Of a stretch of DNA of 44,769 nucleotides, positions 31,434-41,089 are shown piece after piece. The stretch spans positions 1 to 44,769 of the forward strand of contig SKPV01000124.1 in assembly GCA_007119345.1 (NCBI GenBank). The letters run 5' to 3'. The notes under the pieces were generated by a model, which ran no database searches, was not told where the DNA came from, and saw only the letters and a program-made list of their open reading frames with translations. The translations under genes were made by a program, and so were the position numbers. This DNA is from Halovivax sp. Lineage in GTDB: Archaea; Halobacteriota; Halobacteria; Halobacteriales; Natrialbaceae. Each line of letters starts with the position of its first letter. Position 1 is the first letter of the stretch.

Positions 31434-32429
31434 ATGTGGCTCGGCACAGGAGGTGCCGGTAGTCCGTCGGGTCGCCTCCGGCCCCTCGATACCGGCTTCT
31501 CGGAAGACGACGTGTTCGCGGAGTCCGAACCCATGCGGGTTCGGTTGCGCGGCGCGATGGTCCTCGACGACCACGATCGATGGTCGCTCTTCCGGAGTAC
31601 GAACGATCTGTTCGTCGCGACCGAGTACGCCTTCGGCGAGAAGCCGATCGTCGACCGCGTCCACTACGTCGGCGCGGAGGACGAGCTCGGCTGGTACGGC
31701 GAGTTCTCCGACGACGTCGTCGTCTCGAAGCGGGACCTGCGCGACGAGCGGTTCCACCTGCGCGTGAAGATCTACGACCTGAAGGGCGTACCGAGCGAGA
31801 TCAAGACGGAGATGGGGAAACTGGCGACGACGCCGGCGGGCGCGTTTCCCTTGCTCGCCCCCTACTCCGGCGACGTCGGTCGCGAAGCCGACAGGCTGGT
31901 TTCCGTCGTGAACGACATCGAACGGCACGGGCCGATCCTCGACCGGCGGCTGACGCTCGAGATGGCGGAGCCCGAAACGGGTCGTCGGCTGTTACAACCC
32001 GGCTATTACGTGTGCACGAAGAACGGCGTTCGCAATCGCGACCTGTCGCTCGACGACGACCTCCGCATGGTCGAAGGCGTCGACGGGAGCGCGGTCGAAT
32101 ACACGGACGCCAGCTACGCCGTCGTCCAGATCGATAAGAACGTCGCGAACCGGCGGCGGATGGAGATCGATCGGCGGGTGGCCGCGTTGATCGCGCAATT
32201 GAACGGAAAGGGTCGATCGTCGGAAACCGATCTCCACCACCTCAGGGAGACGCTGGAGGCGTACACGGTGCTCAGTCGATTGGAACGGGTTCGAGAGCTG
32301 CAGTCCAGGTCCGATCTCACGGCGGCGGAAGAGTCCCTCTTAGCCGAGCTGGGCGACCGGAACGAACTGCAACGGTACCTCGAACTCGCGCGGGCGGGTC
32401 GGCCCGTGGCCGAGGAAACGGTGCGGTAA
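31434..32429 (+). CDS. Unrecognised 331-residue soluble protein
   Basis: I do not recognise this protein. It has no signal peptide or membrane helix. Residues 34-200 look beta-rich (MRVRLRGAMVLDDHDRWSLF, NDLFVATEYAFG, FHLRVKIYDLKGVPSEIK, RLTLEMAEPE, LLQPGYYVCTKNGV), like one or two beta-sandwich domains. Residues about 235-325 are helical and charged (NVANRRRMEIDRRVAALIAQLNGKG, LHHLRETLEAYTVLSRLERVRELQ, SLLAELGDRNELQRYLELARAG), possibly a coiled coil. It is less acidic than its neighbours, with many Arg. The ATG at 31434 is the first that joins the homogeneous coding region; a second in-frame ATG at 31533 starts at the first strand. No clear TATA box is seen. Upstream is the divergent gpmI gene, 158 bases away. 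Confidence 0.7.
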   Translation: MWLGTGGAGSPSGRLRPLDTGFSEDDVFAESEPMRVRLRGAMVLDDHDRWSLFRSTNDLFVATEYAFGEKPIVDRVHYVGAEDELGWYGEFSDDVVVSKRDLRDERFHLRVKIYDLKGVPSEIKTEMGKLATTPAGAFPLLAPYSGDVGREADRLVSVVNDIERHGPILDRRLTLEMAEPETGRRLLQPGYYVCTKNGVRNRDLSLDDDLRMVEGVDGSAVEYTDASYAVVQIDKNVANRRRMEIDRRVAALIAQLNGKGRSSETDLHHLRETLEAYTVLSRLERVRELQSRSDLTAAEESLLAELGDRNELQRYLELARAGRPVAEETVR

Positions 32430-32528
32430 TACGGAGGAAGTCCGGCGGCGCTCTTCCGGGCGACCGCGTCCGGTCGAGCGTCCGATTCGTCGGTCGTCCT
32501 CGCGCCCGTCCCGACGCGCACGGTGAGC

Positions 32529-32600
32529 TCCAGTCTCGCGAGCGACCTCGTTTATCGTCTCGCGAGCGACTTCGTTCCCCGTCTCGAGAGCGACCTCGTT
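32529..32600. repeat. 24-nt tandem array, three units, next to a gene end
   Basis: Units at 32529-32552, 32553-32576 and 32577-32600 share GTCTCGCGAGCGACCTCGTT with few mismatches. The array ends nine bases beyond the stop (32609-32611) of the reverse-strand zinc-ribbon gene. The remaining bases of the 179-base gap (32430-32528) show nothing else. Confidence 0.9.
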
Positions 32601-32608
32601 TCGTCGCT

Positions 32609-32905
32609 TCACTTCTCGCGGTCGAGGGCGTGTGACCGTCCGTCCGCATCCAGGGCGTGATCGTACGCGGTCCCGCAGTCGCCGCAGACGGTTCCCCGGC
32701 CGGGCGGACCGCGCTGGGCGGCGACCGCGCCGCACTCGGGGCAGACCGAAAAGAGTCGTTTCTCCGGCGGCGTGCCGGCGGTCCAGGAGACGTGGACCCA
32801 GGCGTCCGCGTTCGTCTCGTCGTAGAGTTCGACGCCGTCGTCGGTTCGTCGCCAGTTGATCGCCTCGCACTCGGGATCGACCGCGTCCGGATCGCGCTGG
32901 GACAT
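32609..32905 (-). CDS. Small zinc-ribbon protein
   Basis: A 98-residue acidic protein. Its C-terminal half has two CxxC pairs, CPEC (in LFSVCPECGAVAAQ) and CGDC (in GTVCGDCGTAYDHA), 18 residues apart, which should bind one zinc ion as a ribbon. The N-terminal half (ECEAINWRRTDDGVELYDETNADAWVHVSW) looks like a short beta meander. Haloarchaea encode many such small zinc-finger proteins, with few functions known; a role in regulation or RNA/protein binding is only a guess. ATG at 32905 is chosen over one eleven codons upstream, because the AT-rich CTTATGATT near 32937 would start transcription about 27 bases downstream, after the longer start. Confidence 0.75.
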   Translation of the reverse strand: MSQRDPDAVDPECEAINWRRTDDGVELYDETNADAWVHVSWTAGTPPEKRLFSVCPECGAVAAQRGPPGRGTVCGDCGTAYDHALDADGRSHALDREK

Positions 32906-33020
32906 CGAGGTGGAAGGGAACAACCCGTCCGGAATCATAAGGCTTCTGATAATTGTTATTCCGCGGCCGAGTTAACCTGCGGGCCGGAGGTGATCGAACG
33001 CCACCGCTACCTCCGGGGAC

Positions 33021-33122
33021 GATCAGCCGCCCCGACGATCAGCCGCCCCGACGGTCGGCCGCCCCGACGATCAGCCGCCCCGACGATCAGCCGCCCCGAC
33101 GATCAGCCGCCCCGACGGTCGG
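33021..33122. repeat. 16-nt tandem array upstream of nurA, six full units
   Basis: Units of GATCAGCCGCCCCGAC start at 33021, 33037, 33069, 33085 and 33101, with a variant (GGTCGGCCGCCCCGAC) at 33053 and a partial variant at 33117. Five of six full units are identical. The array ends about 25 bases before the nurA TATA box (GATTTTTGG, 33148-33156). The rest of the 275-base gap (32906-33020) holds only the AT-rich promoter of the zinc-ribbon gene near 32937-32962. Confidence 0.95.
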
Positions 33123-33180
33123 ACCGGCCGAGACCGGGTCGACCGCGAGATTTTTGGCGGTGGCATCGGTTCCGGGAACC

Positions 33181-34473
33181 ATGACGCTCGATCCGGTCCA
33201 CTTCGACGGCATCGCGCGACTCGCGCGACGGATCGATCACGGCGCGTCCGAGCGGGACCACCGGGCGTACGCGGAGACCGTCTGGGCGGAGTTCCTCGAT
33301 CCGCTCGTCGACGGGGGCCGCGTCGTGCTCGAGCCGATCGAGTCGGTGGTACGCCGGCTCGTCGACGTGGAGGACGTCGCCCTCGCGGATCGTCCGTTTC
33401 CGACCGAACACGGCCTCGACGCCGGAACGATCAACCCGACGACGTTTCGCAACGGGCTGGTGATCGACGTCGCGCAGGCGGCGATGGCCGCGACGCCGTC
33501 GGACCTCGACGTCCACCGCTCGCGGACCGTCGTCGCGTCGGTCCACTCGAACGATCCGACGGCCACCGTCGACGATCGCTGGGATCGATTCGACGAGGGG
33601 TACAGTCGGAGCCGAGCGATCAAGGTCCCCCCGCTTCCGCGTTTCGCGGAGGGCGTCGTTCACGCGCTCGCGCTCTACCTCGCCGAGAGCGAGCACGCCC
33701 TGGAGCACGCCGAAGACGTGTCCGACCTCCTGGTACTCGACGGGCCGCTGTACCCCCGCGGACTCCTGCGCTGGAACGACCAGCATCCGGACCTCGCCGA
33801 GCTGCTGATCGAGGACCACCGTCCGCGGTCGGTCCTCGAGAACTACGTTCGCCTCGTGGAGACGTTCGTCGAGCGCGAGGTCCCCCTGGTCGGCTTCGTC
33901 AAGAACCCGGCGACGCGCGTCATCTCGCGAACGGTCGCCGAGAAGGGGGCCGAGGCGCCCTGGACCGACGATACCGCGTTCTTCACTCGCGTGCTCGAAC
34001 GCGGCGAGTACGTCGACGACGTCGACGGCGAGCGCTGGGAGCGCGACGCGGACGCGCTGAGCTACACCGGCTGGTTTCGCTCGCGCGGCGGCGTCGACCG
34101 GCCGCTCTCGGTCGACGGGAACGCCCTCGGCGTCGACCGGCGCCTCGACCGGGAGGCGTACGAAGTCACTTTCTTCGCCGTCTACGATCCCCGCGAGGAC
34201 CTCTGCTACCGGGTCGAGGCGCCCTACGCGTTCACTCGCGACGACGAGACGAGAGCGCGGCTCACCAGACAGCTGCTGGCGGACGTCGCGATCGCGGGCG
34301 GCCCCCCGCGGGTCGTCGCGAAGGCCGACGAACTCGCCCGCATCAGCGCGCCGGAGAAAGCGTCGCTTCGGGAGGCGCTGGAAGACCGGTTCGAGTCGAC
34401 CTGGGATCGGAACTACGACGATCACCGGTGGGACGGGGAGGGCGGATTCGTCGGCGCAGCGCGCGGTCGATGA
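33181..34473 (+). CDS. nurA: NurA-domain DNA-end-processing nuclease
   Basis: NurA is a 5'-3' exonuclease/endonuclease that works with the HerA translocase, and with Mre11-Rad50, to resect double-strand breaks. The 430-residue protein shows the expected RNase H-like layout: a first acidic motif in HGLDAGTINPTTFRNGLVIDVAQAA (Asp80), a second in DLLVLDGPLYPRG (Asp187), LVGFVKNPATRVISR near residue 240, WFRSRGGVDRPL, and a C-terminal LADVAIAGGPPRVVAKADELARIS. The HerA gene lies 1.6 kb downstream on the same strand, supporting the assignment. A TATA-like GATTTTTGG at 33148-33156 is centred 29 bases before the ATG. A six-unit 16-base array lies just upstream. Confidence 0.88.
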   Translation: MTLDPVHFDGIARLARRIDHGASERDHRAYAETVWAEFLDPLVDGGRVVLEPIESVVRRLVDVEDVALADRPFPTEHGLDAGTINPTTFRNGLVIDVAQAAMAATPSDLDVHRSRTVVASVHSNDPTATVDDRWDRFDEGYSRSRAIKVPPLPRFAEGVVHALALYLAESEHALEHAEDVSDLLVLDGPLYPRGLLRWNDQHPDLAELLIEDHRPRSVLENYVRLVETFVEREVPLVGFVKNPATRVISRTVAEKGAEAPWTDDTAFFTRVLERGEYVDDVDGERWERDADALSYTGWFRSRGGVDRPLSVDGNALGVDRRLDREAYEVTFFAVYDPREDLCYRVEAPYAFTRDDETRARLTRQLLADVAIAGGPPRVVAKADELARISAPEKASLREALEDRFESTWDRNYDDHRWDGEGGFVGAARGR

Positions 34474-34519
34474 GCGGGCCGGCCAACGGCTTTTACCCTC
34501 GGCGGTGGAACGTCATCCC

Positions 34520-34870
34520 ATGCTCTTGGTCCGTGGACGGGCGGGCGGCACCGAGCTCACCGGGACGATCTACGAGCGCGGCGAGGACGCGCCGCAGTTC
34601 CGGGGCGCTCCCGACGAGGACGCGGCCTACGTCTGGGTCTGCGACGAGTTCTACGAGGTCGACAGCGGCGGGTCGAGCCTCGAGATCGCCGACCGCGAGA
34701 TCAACGTCGCCTTCGAGTCGCCGATGCCCCGCGGTTTCGACACCCGCGCCCAGGCGGTCGCGGCCGCGAAGGACCACGTCCGGACGCAGTTCGCGCGCAT
34801 CGGCGTGGCGCCGGACTCGGTCTCGGTGACCGTCGAGAACGGCGACGTTTGCGAGTCCGACGCCGGGTGA
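34520..34870 (+). CDS. Small conserved-looking haloarchaeal protein, unknown function
   Basis: A 116-residue acidic alpha/beta protein: MLLVRGRAGGTELTGTIYERG, a central AAYVWVCDEFYEVDSGG, EINVAFESPMPRGFDTRAQAV, and a C-terminal helix AQAVAAAKDHVRTQFARIGV followed by SVSVTVENGDV. I cannot name the family. TTTTACC at 34491-34497 is centred 27 bases before the ATG, so the gene has a convincing leaderless promoter and the upstream ATG (34505) is unlikely. It lies 46 bases after nurA and upstream of a winged-helix gene and herA. Confidence 0.7.
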   Translation: MLLVRGRAGGTELTGTIYERGEDAPQFRGAPDEDAAYVWVCDEFYEVDSGGSSLEIADREINVAFESPMPRGFDTRAQAVAAAKDHVRTQFARIGVAPDSVSVTVENGDVCESDAG

Positions 34871-35037
34871 TTCCGCCGGCGGAAAGCCGGTCGTCGACTC
34901 GCGCCTACACCACGTCCGCCTCGCCGCGTTTTCGTCGTCGCCTCCGCTCGAACCTCGCGTCCCCATCGCTCCGTGCTCGTCCCGGCCCTACAGGATTTGG
35001 GGCGAACCTTTAGCTCCCAACGCCTCTTCCGATAGTA

Positions 35038-35676
35038 ATGGCTTCTGGACTGCGGTACCCGGTGGACACCGGCGGGACCAACGCGTCGACGGGTTCGGTC
35101 GACGCGTTCGCGATCCTCTCGCCCCCGCGACGGGTGGCCGTTCTCGCGGCGCTGGCCCGCACCGACGGGCCCGTGGAGACGGGGGAGCTGGCCCGTCTCG
35201 TGGCCGCGGGCGAGTCCGAGAAGTCCGTCGCCGACGTCGCCGAGCGAGAGCGGCGAATGATCGCCATCTCGCTCCGCCATCACCACCTCCCGGCGCTGGC
35301 CTCCCACCGCATCGTCGAGTGGGATCGAACGTCCGACGTGGTGGCGCTCGGTGACGGCGTCTCCGCCGAACGCGTACGCGAGCTCGTCGACGATCGATCG
35401 ACGGCGGCCTCCTCGCGGTTGCTCGGTCGACTCTCCCAGTCTCGACGGCGCCTGGTCCTCGCCGTCTTGCAGGAGGGCGAGCGCGCGCGCTCGGTGGACG
35501 AACTGGCCCGCCACGTCGCTGCCCGTGAACACGCCACGAACCCGGCCGACGTTTCGGCGACCGCCGTCGACCGCGTTCGGGTGTCGCTGCACCACTCGCA
35601 CCTCGCGGCGCTGTCCGCGGTCGGCCTCGTGGAGTACGATTCCGCGGAAGACGTCGTCACCGCTCGGACCTCCTAA
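35038..35676 (+). CDS. Double winged-helix protein (DUF7344-like repeats)
   Basis: A 212-residue protein built of two similar winged-helix units. Unit 1 (about 22-103) reads AFAILSPPRRVAVLAALART...ETGELARLVAA...MIAISLRHHHLPALASHRIVEWD; unit 2 (about 124-206) reads LLGRLSQSRRRLVLAVLQEG...SVDELARHVAA...RVSLHHSHLAALSAVGLVEYD. This R-R-x-VL, DELA, SLHHxHLPxL pattern matches the haloarchaeal DUF7344 domain, a presumed DNA-binding module. It may regulate neighbouring genes, but that is inference. CCTTTA at 35007-35012 is 28 bases before the ATG. Most family members have one domain or one plus membrane helices; none is seen here. Confidence 0.8.
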   Translation: MASGLRYPVDTGGTNASTGSVDAFAILSPPRRVAVLAALARTDGPVETGELARLVAAGESEKSVADVAERERRMIAISLRHHHLPALASHRIVEWDRTSDVVALGDGVSAERVRELVDDRSTAASSRLLGRLSQSRRRLVLAVLQEGERARSVDELARHVAAREHATNPADVSATAVDRVRVSLHHSHLAALSAVGLVEYDSAEDVVTARTS

Positions 35677-35810
35677 TCGCCGTCCGATCGGTCGCGTCGG
35701 CGGATCGCGATCGCGCGGCCGTCGCTCGCGTTCGACGCGCGTTTCGGCTCGCGACCCGTTCGTTTCTCGTTCATCCGTCGGTCGGGTCCTCGAGGGCGTT
35801 GGGGCCCCGT

Positions 35811-35900
35811 CGCCGAGGGGGTCGATCTCGCTCGTCGGGGGCGTTCCGAGCCCGTTCGCCGGGGGGTCGATCCCGTTCGTCGGGGACGTCGATGGACGAT
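35811..35900. repeat. Imperfect 45-46-nt direct repeat upstream of herA
   Basis: The segment CGCCG(A/G)GGGGTCGATC(T/C)CG(C/T)TCGTCGGGG occurs at 35811 and again at 35857. Both lie in the 354-base gap (35677-36030) between the winged-helix gene and herA, together with the herA TATA box (TTTTA, 36003-36007). No gene is supported in the gap. Confidence 0.75.
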
Positions 35901-36030
35901 TCGTCGTCGGTCCGATCGTCGAGAACGGCGACGCACGCCCGTCGAATCGCCCGTCCGGGGCCCGGAGCGTCTGACGTCCGTCAGCCGCCGAGGGGAAACG
36001 GGTTTTAGGGATGCGTCGGATTGAGTGAGT

Positions 36031-37950
36031 ATGACCGATCTCGGGGATTTCGACGACTTCGCCGCCGACGACGAGTCGGGAGCGGACGGATCCGGGACGC
36101 GGGACGGTGGAGACGAAGCCGCGGGCGACGCCGTAACGGCGGCGACAACCGAGTCGGGTGACGACGCGAGCGGATCGGCGACGACCGAGTCTGATGACGA
36201 GGCAGCCGGTTCGCCACCGCCGTCGACCGACGCGGGTGGAAGCGACCGCTTCGAACGGACGAGCGTCGAACCGGACGGGGCCGACGAGGGAATCGGCGCC
36301 ATCTGCGTCTCCAAGGGGCTGCGGGTGGCCGCGGACGAAGAGGACACGACGCTCGAGGCCTACGTCACTCGCGGGAATCGATCGGGGATCCGCCTCGGGA
36401 GTTACCTCCTGGCGCCGTACCCGGACGGGGAAACGCTGTTCTGTCGCATCTCCGGTCTGGAGTACGCCCAGCAGTACCGGGCCGACGACGCGACGGAGAT
36501 CCACGCGCGCCGCGCCATGCGCACCGACGGGATCGACGAGGCCGACTACAAGTTCGTCGCGAGCCTCGATCCCGTGGCCGTCCTCTTCGACGACGGCGGC
36601 GAACTCAAGCGCCGTATGACCGATCGGGTGCCCAAGCCCCAGACGGTCCTGCGGCGGGCGACGGATCCCGCCGAGATCAAGACCGGCCTCAAGATCCCGG
36701 AAGCCGGCGTCTTTCTCGGCCACCTCTCGGTCGGCGGCGAGACGGTCCGCACCGCGGCGTCGCCGCCGACGATCGATTACCGCGTGAAAGACGACTACCG
36801 GTCCGGCGATCCCCTGGTTTTCCGACACACGCTGATCGCCGGCGGTACGGGGTCGGGAAAGACCCACGCGGCGAAAAACGTCCTGCGCCAGTACCTCGCC
36901 GACGACCGCCGGTATCCCATGGAAGACGGTCGCGAGGTGCACCCGGCGATCGTCCAGTTCGATCCGCAGGACGAGTACGCCCAGATGCACGACGAGGGCG
37001 ACTACGACGACGAGTTCGCCCGCCGGCTCGAGCGGGAGGGGATCGCCCACGGCGGCCACGACGATACCGTCGCGTTCGTCCCGAAGGTGGGCTCGGCCAC
37101 GTATTCGGCGGGCCACCACCGCGCCGAGCAGATCGAGTTCACGATCCCGTTCTCGATGGTCGACGACAACCCGTGGCTCGTCGCCGGCAGCGGCCTCAAC
37201 GACAACCAGTACGGTGCGCTCGTGAACGTGCTCCTCCCCCGATTCAGGCGCCAGTACGGGCAGGGTTCGACCTACGACGAGTTCACCGGCTTTCTGGACG
37301 ATACTGCCCTCCGCGAGGAGCTAGACGAGAACGGTCTGGTTCACGAGGCGACCTTCGACGCGCTCCGGCGGCGGATCCGCGGCTTCGGTCACGTGTTCGA
37401 CCAGGACGCCAGGCCGATCACCGACCTCGTTCACGAGTTCGTCCGGCCCGGGCGCCTCTCGGTCGTCCCGACCTACCACCTGAGCGACTCCCGGGCGACC
37501 GAAGCCGTCGTCCTCGCGCTCTCGAGCCTGCTGATCGACGAGAAGCTCTCGAACGATCCGACGTTCGACCGGATCAAGGAGACGCCGCTGATACTCGGGA
37601 TGGACGAGGCCCACAACTTCCTGACGGACGCCGAGAGCGTCCAGGCCGGCAAGGTGATCCGGAAATTCACGGAGGCCGCAAAGCAGGGGCGCAAGGAGCG
37701 CCTCGGCCTCTTTCTCGTCACCCAGGACCCCCAGGACATCGACGACGCCGTCTTCAAGCAGCTCAACACGACGATCGTCCTGAACCTCGGAGACGAGGAC
37801 GCGATCAAGAGCGTCAACATCCCGCGCGAGCTGGAGTCGAAGGTGCCGTACATGGAGAAAGGCCAGATGGTCGTCTACTCGCCGGACAACTCCGAGCCCG
37901 TCGAACTCGTCGGACTCGAGCACTGTCTGACGCGACACGGGAGGGAGTGA
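36031..37950 (+). CDS. herA: HerA-type ATP-dependent DNA translocase
   Basis: HerA is a hexameric FtsK-like ATPase that drives DNA into its nuclease partner NurA during break resection. The 639-residue protein starts with a long acidic, disordered region (1-88, rich in D, S, T and G), then a small beta barrel (GAICVSKGLRVA to FCRISGLEYA, about 89-147), the RecA-like core with Walker A AGGTGSGKT (270-278), Walker B LILGMDEAHNFL near 525 and an arginine-finger region GLFLVTQDPQDID, and a C-terminal brace (MEKGQMVVYSPDNSEPVELVG). TTTTA at 36003-36007 is 26 bases before the ATG at 36031, supporting this start over a GTG two codons upstream. A small RHH-like gene follows by 5 bases. Confidence 0.93.
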   Translation: MTDLGDFDDFAADDESGADGSGTRDGGDEAAGDAVTAATTESGDDASGSATTESDDEAAGSPPPSTDAGGSDRFERTSVEPDGADEGIGAICVSKGLRVAADEEDTTLEAYVTRGNRSGIRLGSYLLAPYPDGETLFCRISGLEYAQQYRADDATEIHARRAMRTDGIDEADYKFVASLDPVAVLFDDGGELKRRMTDRVPKPQTVLRRATDPAEIKTGLKIPEAGVFLGHLSVGGETVRTAASPPTIDYRVKDDYRSGDPLVFRHTLIAGGTGSGKTHAAKNVLRQYLADDRRYPMEDGREVHPAIVQFDPQDEYAQMHDEGDYDDEFARRLEREGIAHGGHDDTVAFVPKVGSATYSAGHHRAEQIEFTIPFSMVDDNPWLVAGSGLNDNQYGALVNVLLPRFRRQYGQGSTYDEFTGFLDDTALREELDENGLVHEATFDALRRRIRGFGHVFDQDARPITDLVHEFVRPGRLSVVPTYHLSDSRATEAVVLALSSLLIDEKLSNDPTFDRIKETPLILGMDEAHNFLTDAESVQAGKVIRKFTEAAKQGRKERLGLFLVTQDPQDIDDAVFKQLNTTIVLNLGDEDAIKSVNIPRELESKVPYMEKGQMVVYSPDNSEPVELVGLEHCLTRHGRE

Positions 37951-37955
37951 TTCCG

Positions 37956-38093
37956 ATGGAAGAGTGTCGCGTCGACCTCGCGGACGACCTGGCGGCCGAC
38001 CTGGACGTCTACTGCCGGACCGAGCACGTCCACCGCGACGAGGCGATCCGGCGGCTGCTCGAAGAGTGGCTCGAACGCAAGCGGGGCGAGTGA
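37956..38093 (+). CDS. Tiny ribbon-helix-helix-like protein downstream of herA
   Basis: A 45-residue ORF starting 5 bases after the herA stop, with the purine-rich GGGAGGGAG ending about 8 bases before its ATG as a possible ribosome site. MEECRVDLADDLAADLDVYC gives one strand and a helix, and VHRDEAIRRLLEEWLERKRGE a second helix, matching the strand-helix-helix of CopG/MetJ-type DNA-binding proteins. A dimer would bind DNA. It is probably co-transcribed with herA and might regulate the locus or act as an accessory; neither is shown. Confidence 0.7.
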   Translation: MEECRVDLADDLAADLDVYCRTEHVHRDEAIRRLLEEWLERKRGE

Positions 38094-38115
38094 CGTCGGC
38101 GGCGAGCCGAATCGT

Positions 38116-38222
38116 CCCGGCACCCCGCGTGAGGGTCGAGCGCGCCGAACCCGGCATGTCGCGTAAGGGTTGTCCCCATGGAACCCGGCACCCCGCGTGA
38201 AGGTCGAGCGCGCCGAATCCGG
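38116..38222. repeat. Two 39-nt near-identical direct repeats in the acs upstream region
   Basis: 38116-38154 and 38184-38222 (both beginning CCCGGCACCCCGCGTGA) match at 37 of 39 positions, 68 bases apart. They lie in the 436-base gap before acs. The gap also carries four copies of an ATAGCC motif (38235-38240, 38368-38373, 38398-38403, 38434-38439). No gene is supported in it. Confidence 0.9.
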
Positions 38223-38529
38223 GGCTCGGTGCCGATAGCCCTTCGGGACTGAACGGGGTGACCGGTCCCGATGACCCGATCGCAATCTCGCGGTAGCGAT
38301 GTATTTCCGATGCGACCCGGATCCCGAGACGAGCGCCGTCGGCGCGCGCGCCGCCATTTGGTGGTCGATAGCCGACGGCGGACTCGGTCGGGTGCCGATA
38401 GCCACCGATCGAATGCGACGGTATTCTCCGGTTATAGCCGGTATCGGTTCGTTTCCCGCGATGAACGGTCGGTCCTCTTTCTTTGGTTGGTAATAGTTGG
38501 CATGGCCTGCTTTTGGGTCCACACTATCC

Positions 38530-40511
<1,982 letters not shown>

Positions 40512-40515
<4 letters not shown>

Positions 40516-40646
40516 TCGCGATGCGGACCCCTACGTCACCACGGCTCTCTCCATCGACGCTGCTCTCCCCGTCAACGCGGATCGCTTCGACGCCGACGAT
40601 AGACGGACGACCGACCGACCGTCCGGTCACCGGAGGTGGAGCATGA
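40512..40646 (+). CDS. Possible 44-residue coupling ORF between acs and the DUF4212 gene
   Basis: A GTG at 40512 overlaps the acs stop (GTGA), and this frame runs 44 codons to a TGA that overlaps the ATG of the next gene (ATGA at 40643-40646). The translation (VIAMRTPTSPRLSPSTLLSP...) is rich in T, P, S and R and is not acidic, and about a third of its third codon positions are A or T, unlike neighbouring genes. It may therefore be translated only to carry ribosomes across the 127-base gap, or be chance. A strong Shine-Dalgarno at 40632-40638 serves the next gene. Confidence 0.3.
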
Positions 40647-41089
40647 CGACCGACGATACCGACGCCGGGTCGTCCGATCGGTCCGAGACCGACGTCGCGT
40701 CGGAGCCCGACGGCGGCGCCGTCGACGCGGATCGTCAGCATCCGGATTACCTCGACGAGGAGATCAACCTGTTCCGGCCGGCGACGCCGTTTATGCGGGA
40801 CAATCTGAAGATGATCTTCGGCCTGTTCGCCGCGTGGTTGCTCTTCATCTTCGGGCCGGTCACGGCCAGCTACTTCTGGCCGGCGTTCATGACCGAGACG
40901 CGGGTGCTCGGCGGCTACCCGCTGAACTTCTTCCTGACGGCCCTGATCGCGCCCGCGGCGGCGCTGGTGCTCGCGGCGTTCTACGCCTGGTATCGGGATC
41001 GTCTGGACGAGAAGTACGGCATTTCTCACGCGGCCGAAGAGGACGAACCGGCCGGGGCGGCGGTGGCCGACGGGGGTGAGGAGGAGTGA
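40643..41089 (+). CDS. DUF4212 protein, small subunit of a sodium/solute symporter
   Basis: A 148-residue membrane protein: an acidic N-terminus (1-35), then YLDEEINLFRPATPFMRDNLKM, a first helix IFGLFAAWLLFIFGPVTASYFW, the segment FMTETRVLGGYPLNFFLTALIAPAAALVLAAFYAWYRDRLDEKYG with a second helix, and an acidic tail. This two-helix layout with PLNFFLT is the DUF4212 family, which is encoded next to sodium:solute symporters and is thought to form a complex with them. GGAGGTG at 40632-40638 is a near-perfect Shine-Dalgarno, rare in this window. The symporter's GTG overlaps its stop by four bases (GTGA), so the two are translationally coupled. Confidence 0.9.
   Translation: MTTDDTDAGSSDRSETDVASEPDGGAVDADRQHPDYLDEEINLFRPATPFMRDNLKMIFGLFAAWLLFIFGPVTASYFWPAFMTETRVLGGYPLNFFLTALIAPAAALVLAAFYAWYRDRLDEKYGISHAAEEDEPAGAAVADGGEEE

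Noticed and set aside
33021..33122. CRISPR-like array
   Set aside because: The 16-base units are directly adjacent with no spacers between them and no cas genes are present.
38299..38493. 64-codon forward open frame upstream of acs
   Set aside because: Basic, tryptophan- and cysteine-containing product unlike neighbouring proteins, no promoter box at the usual distance, and it covers the ATAGCC motifs.
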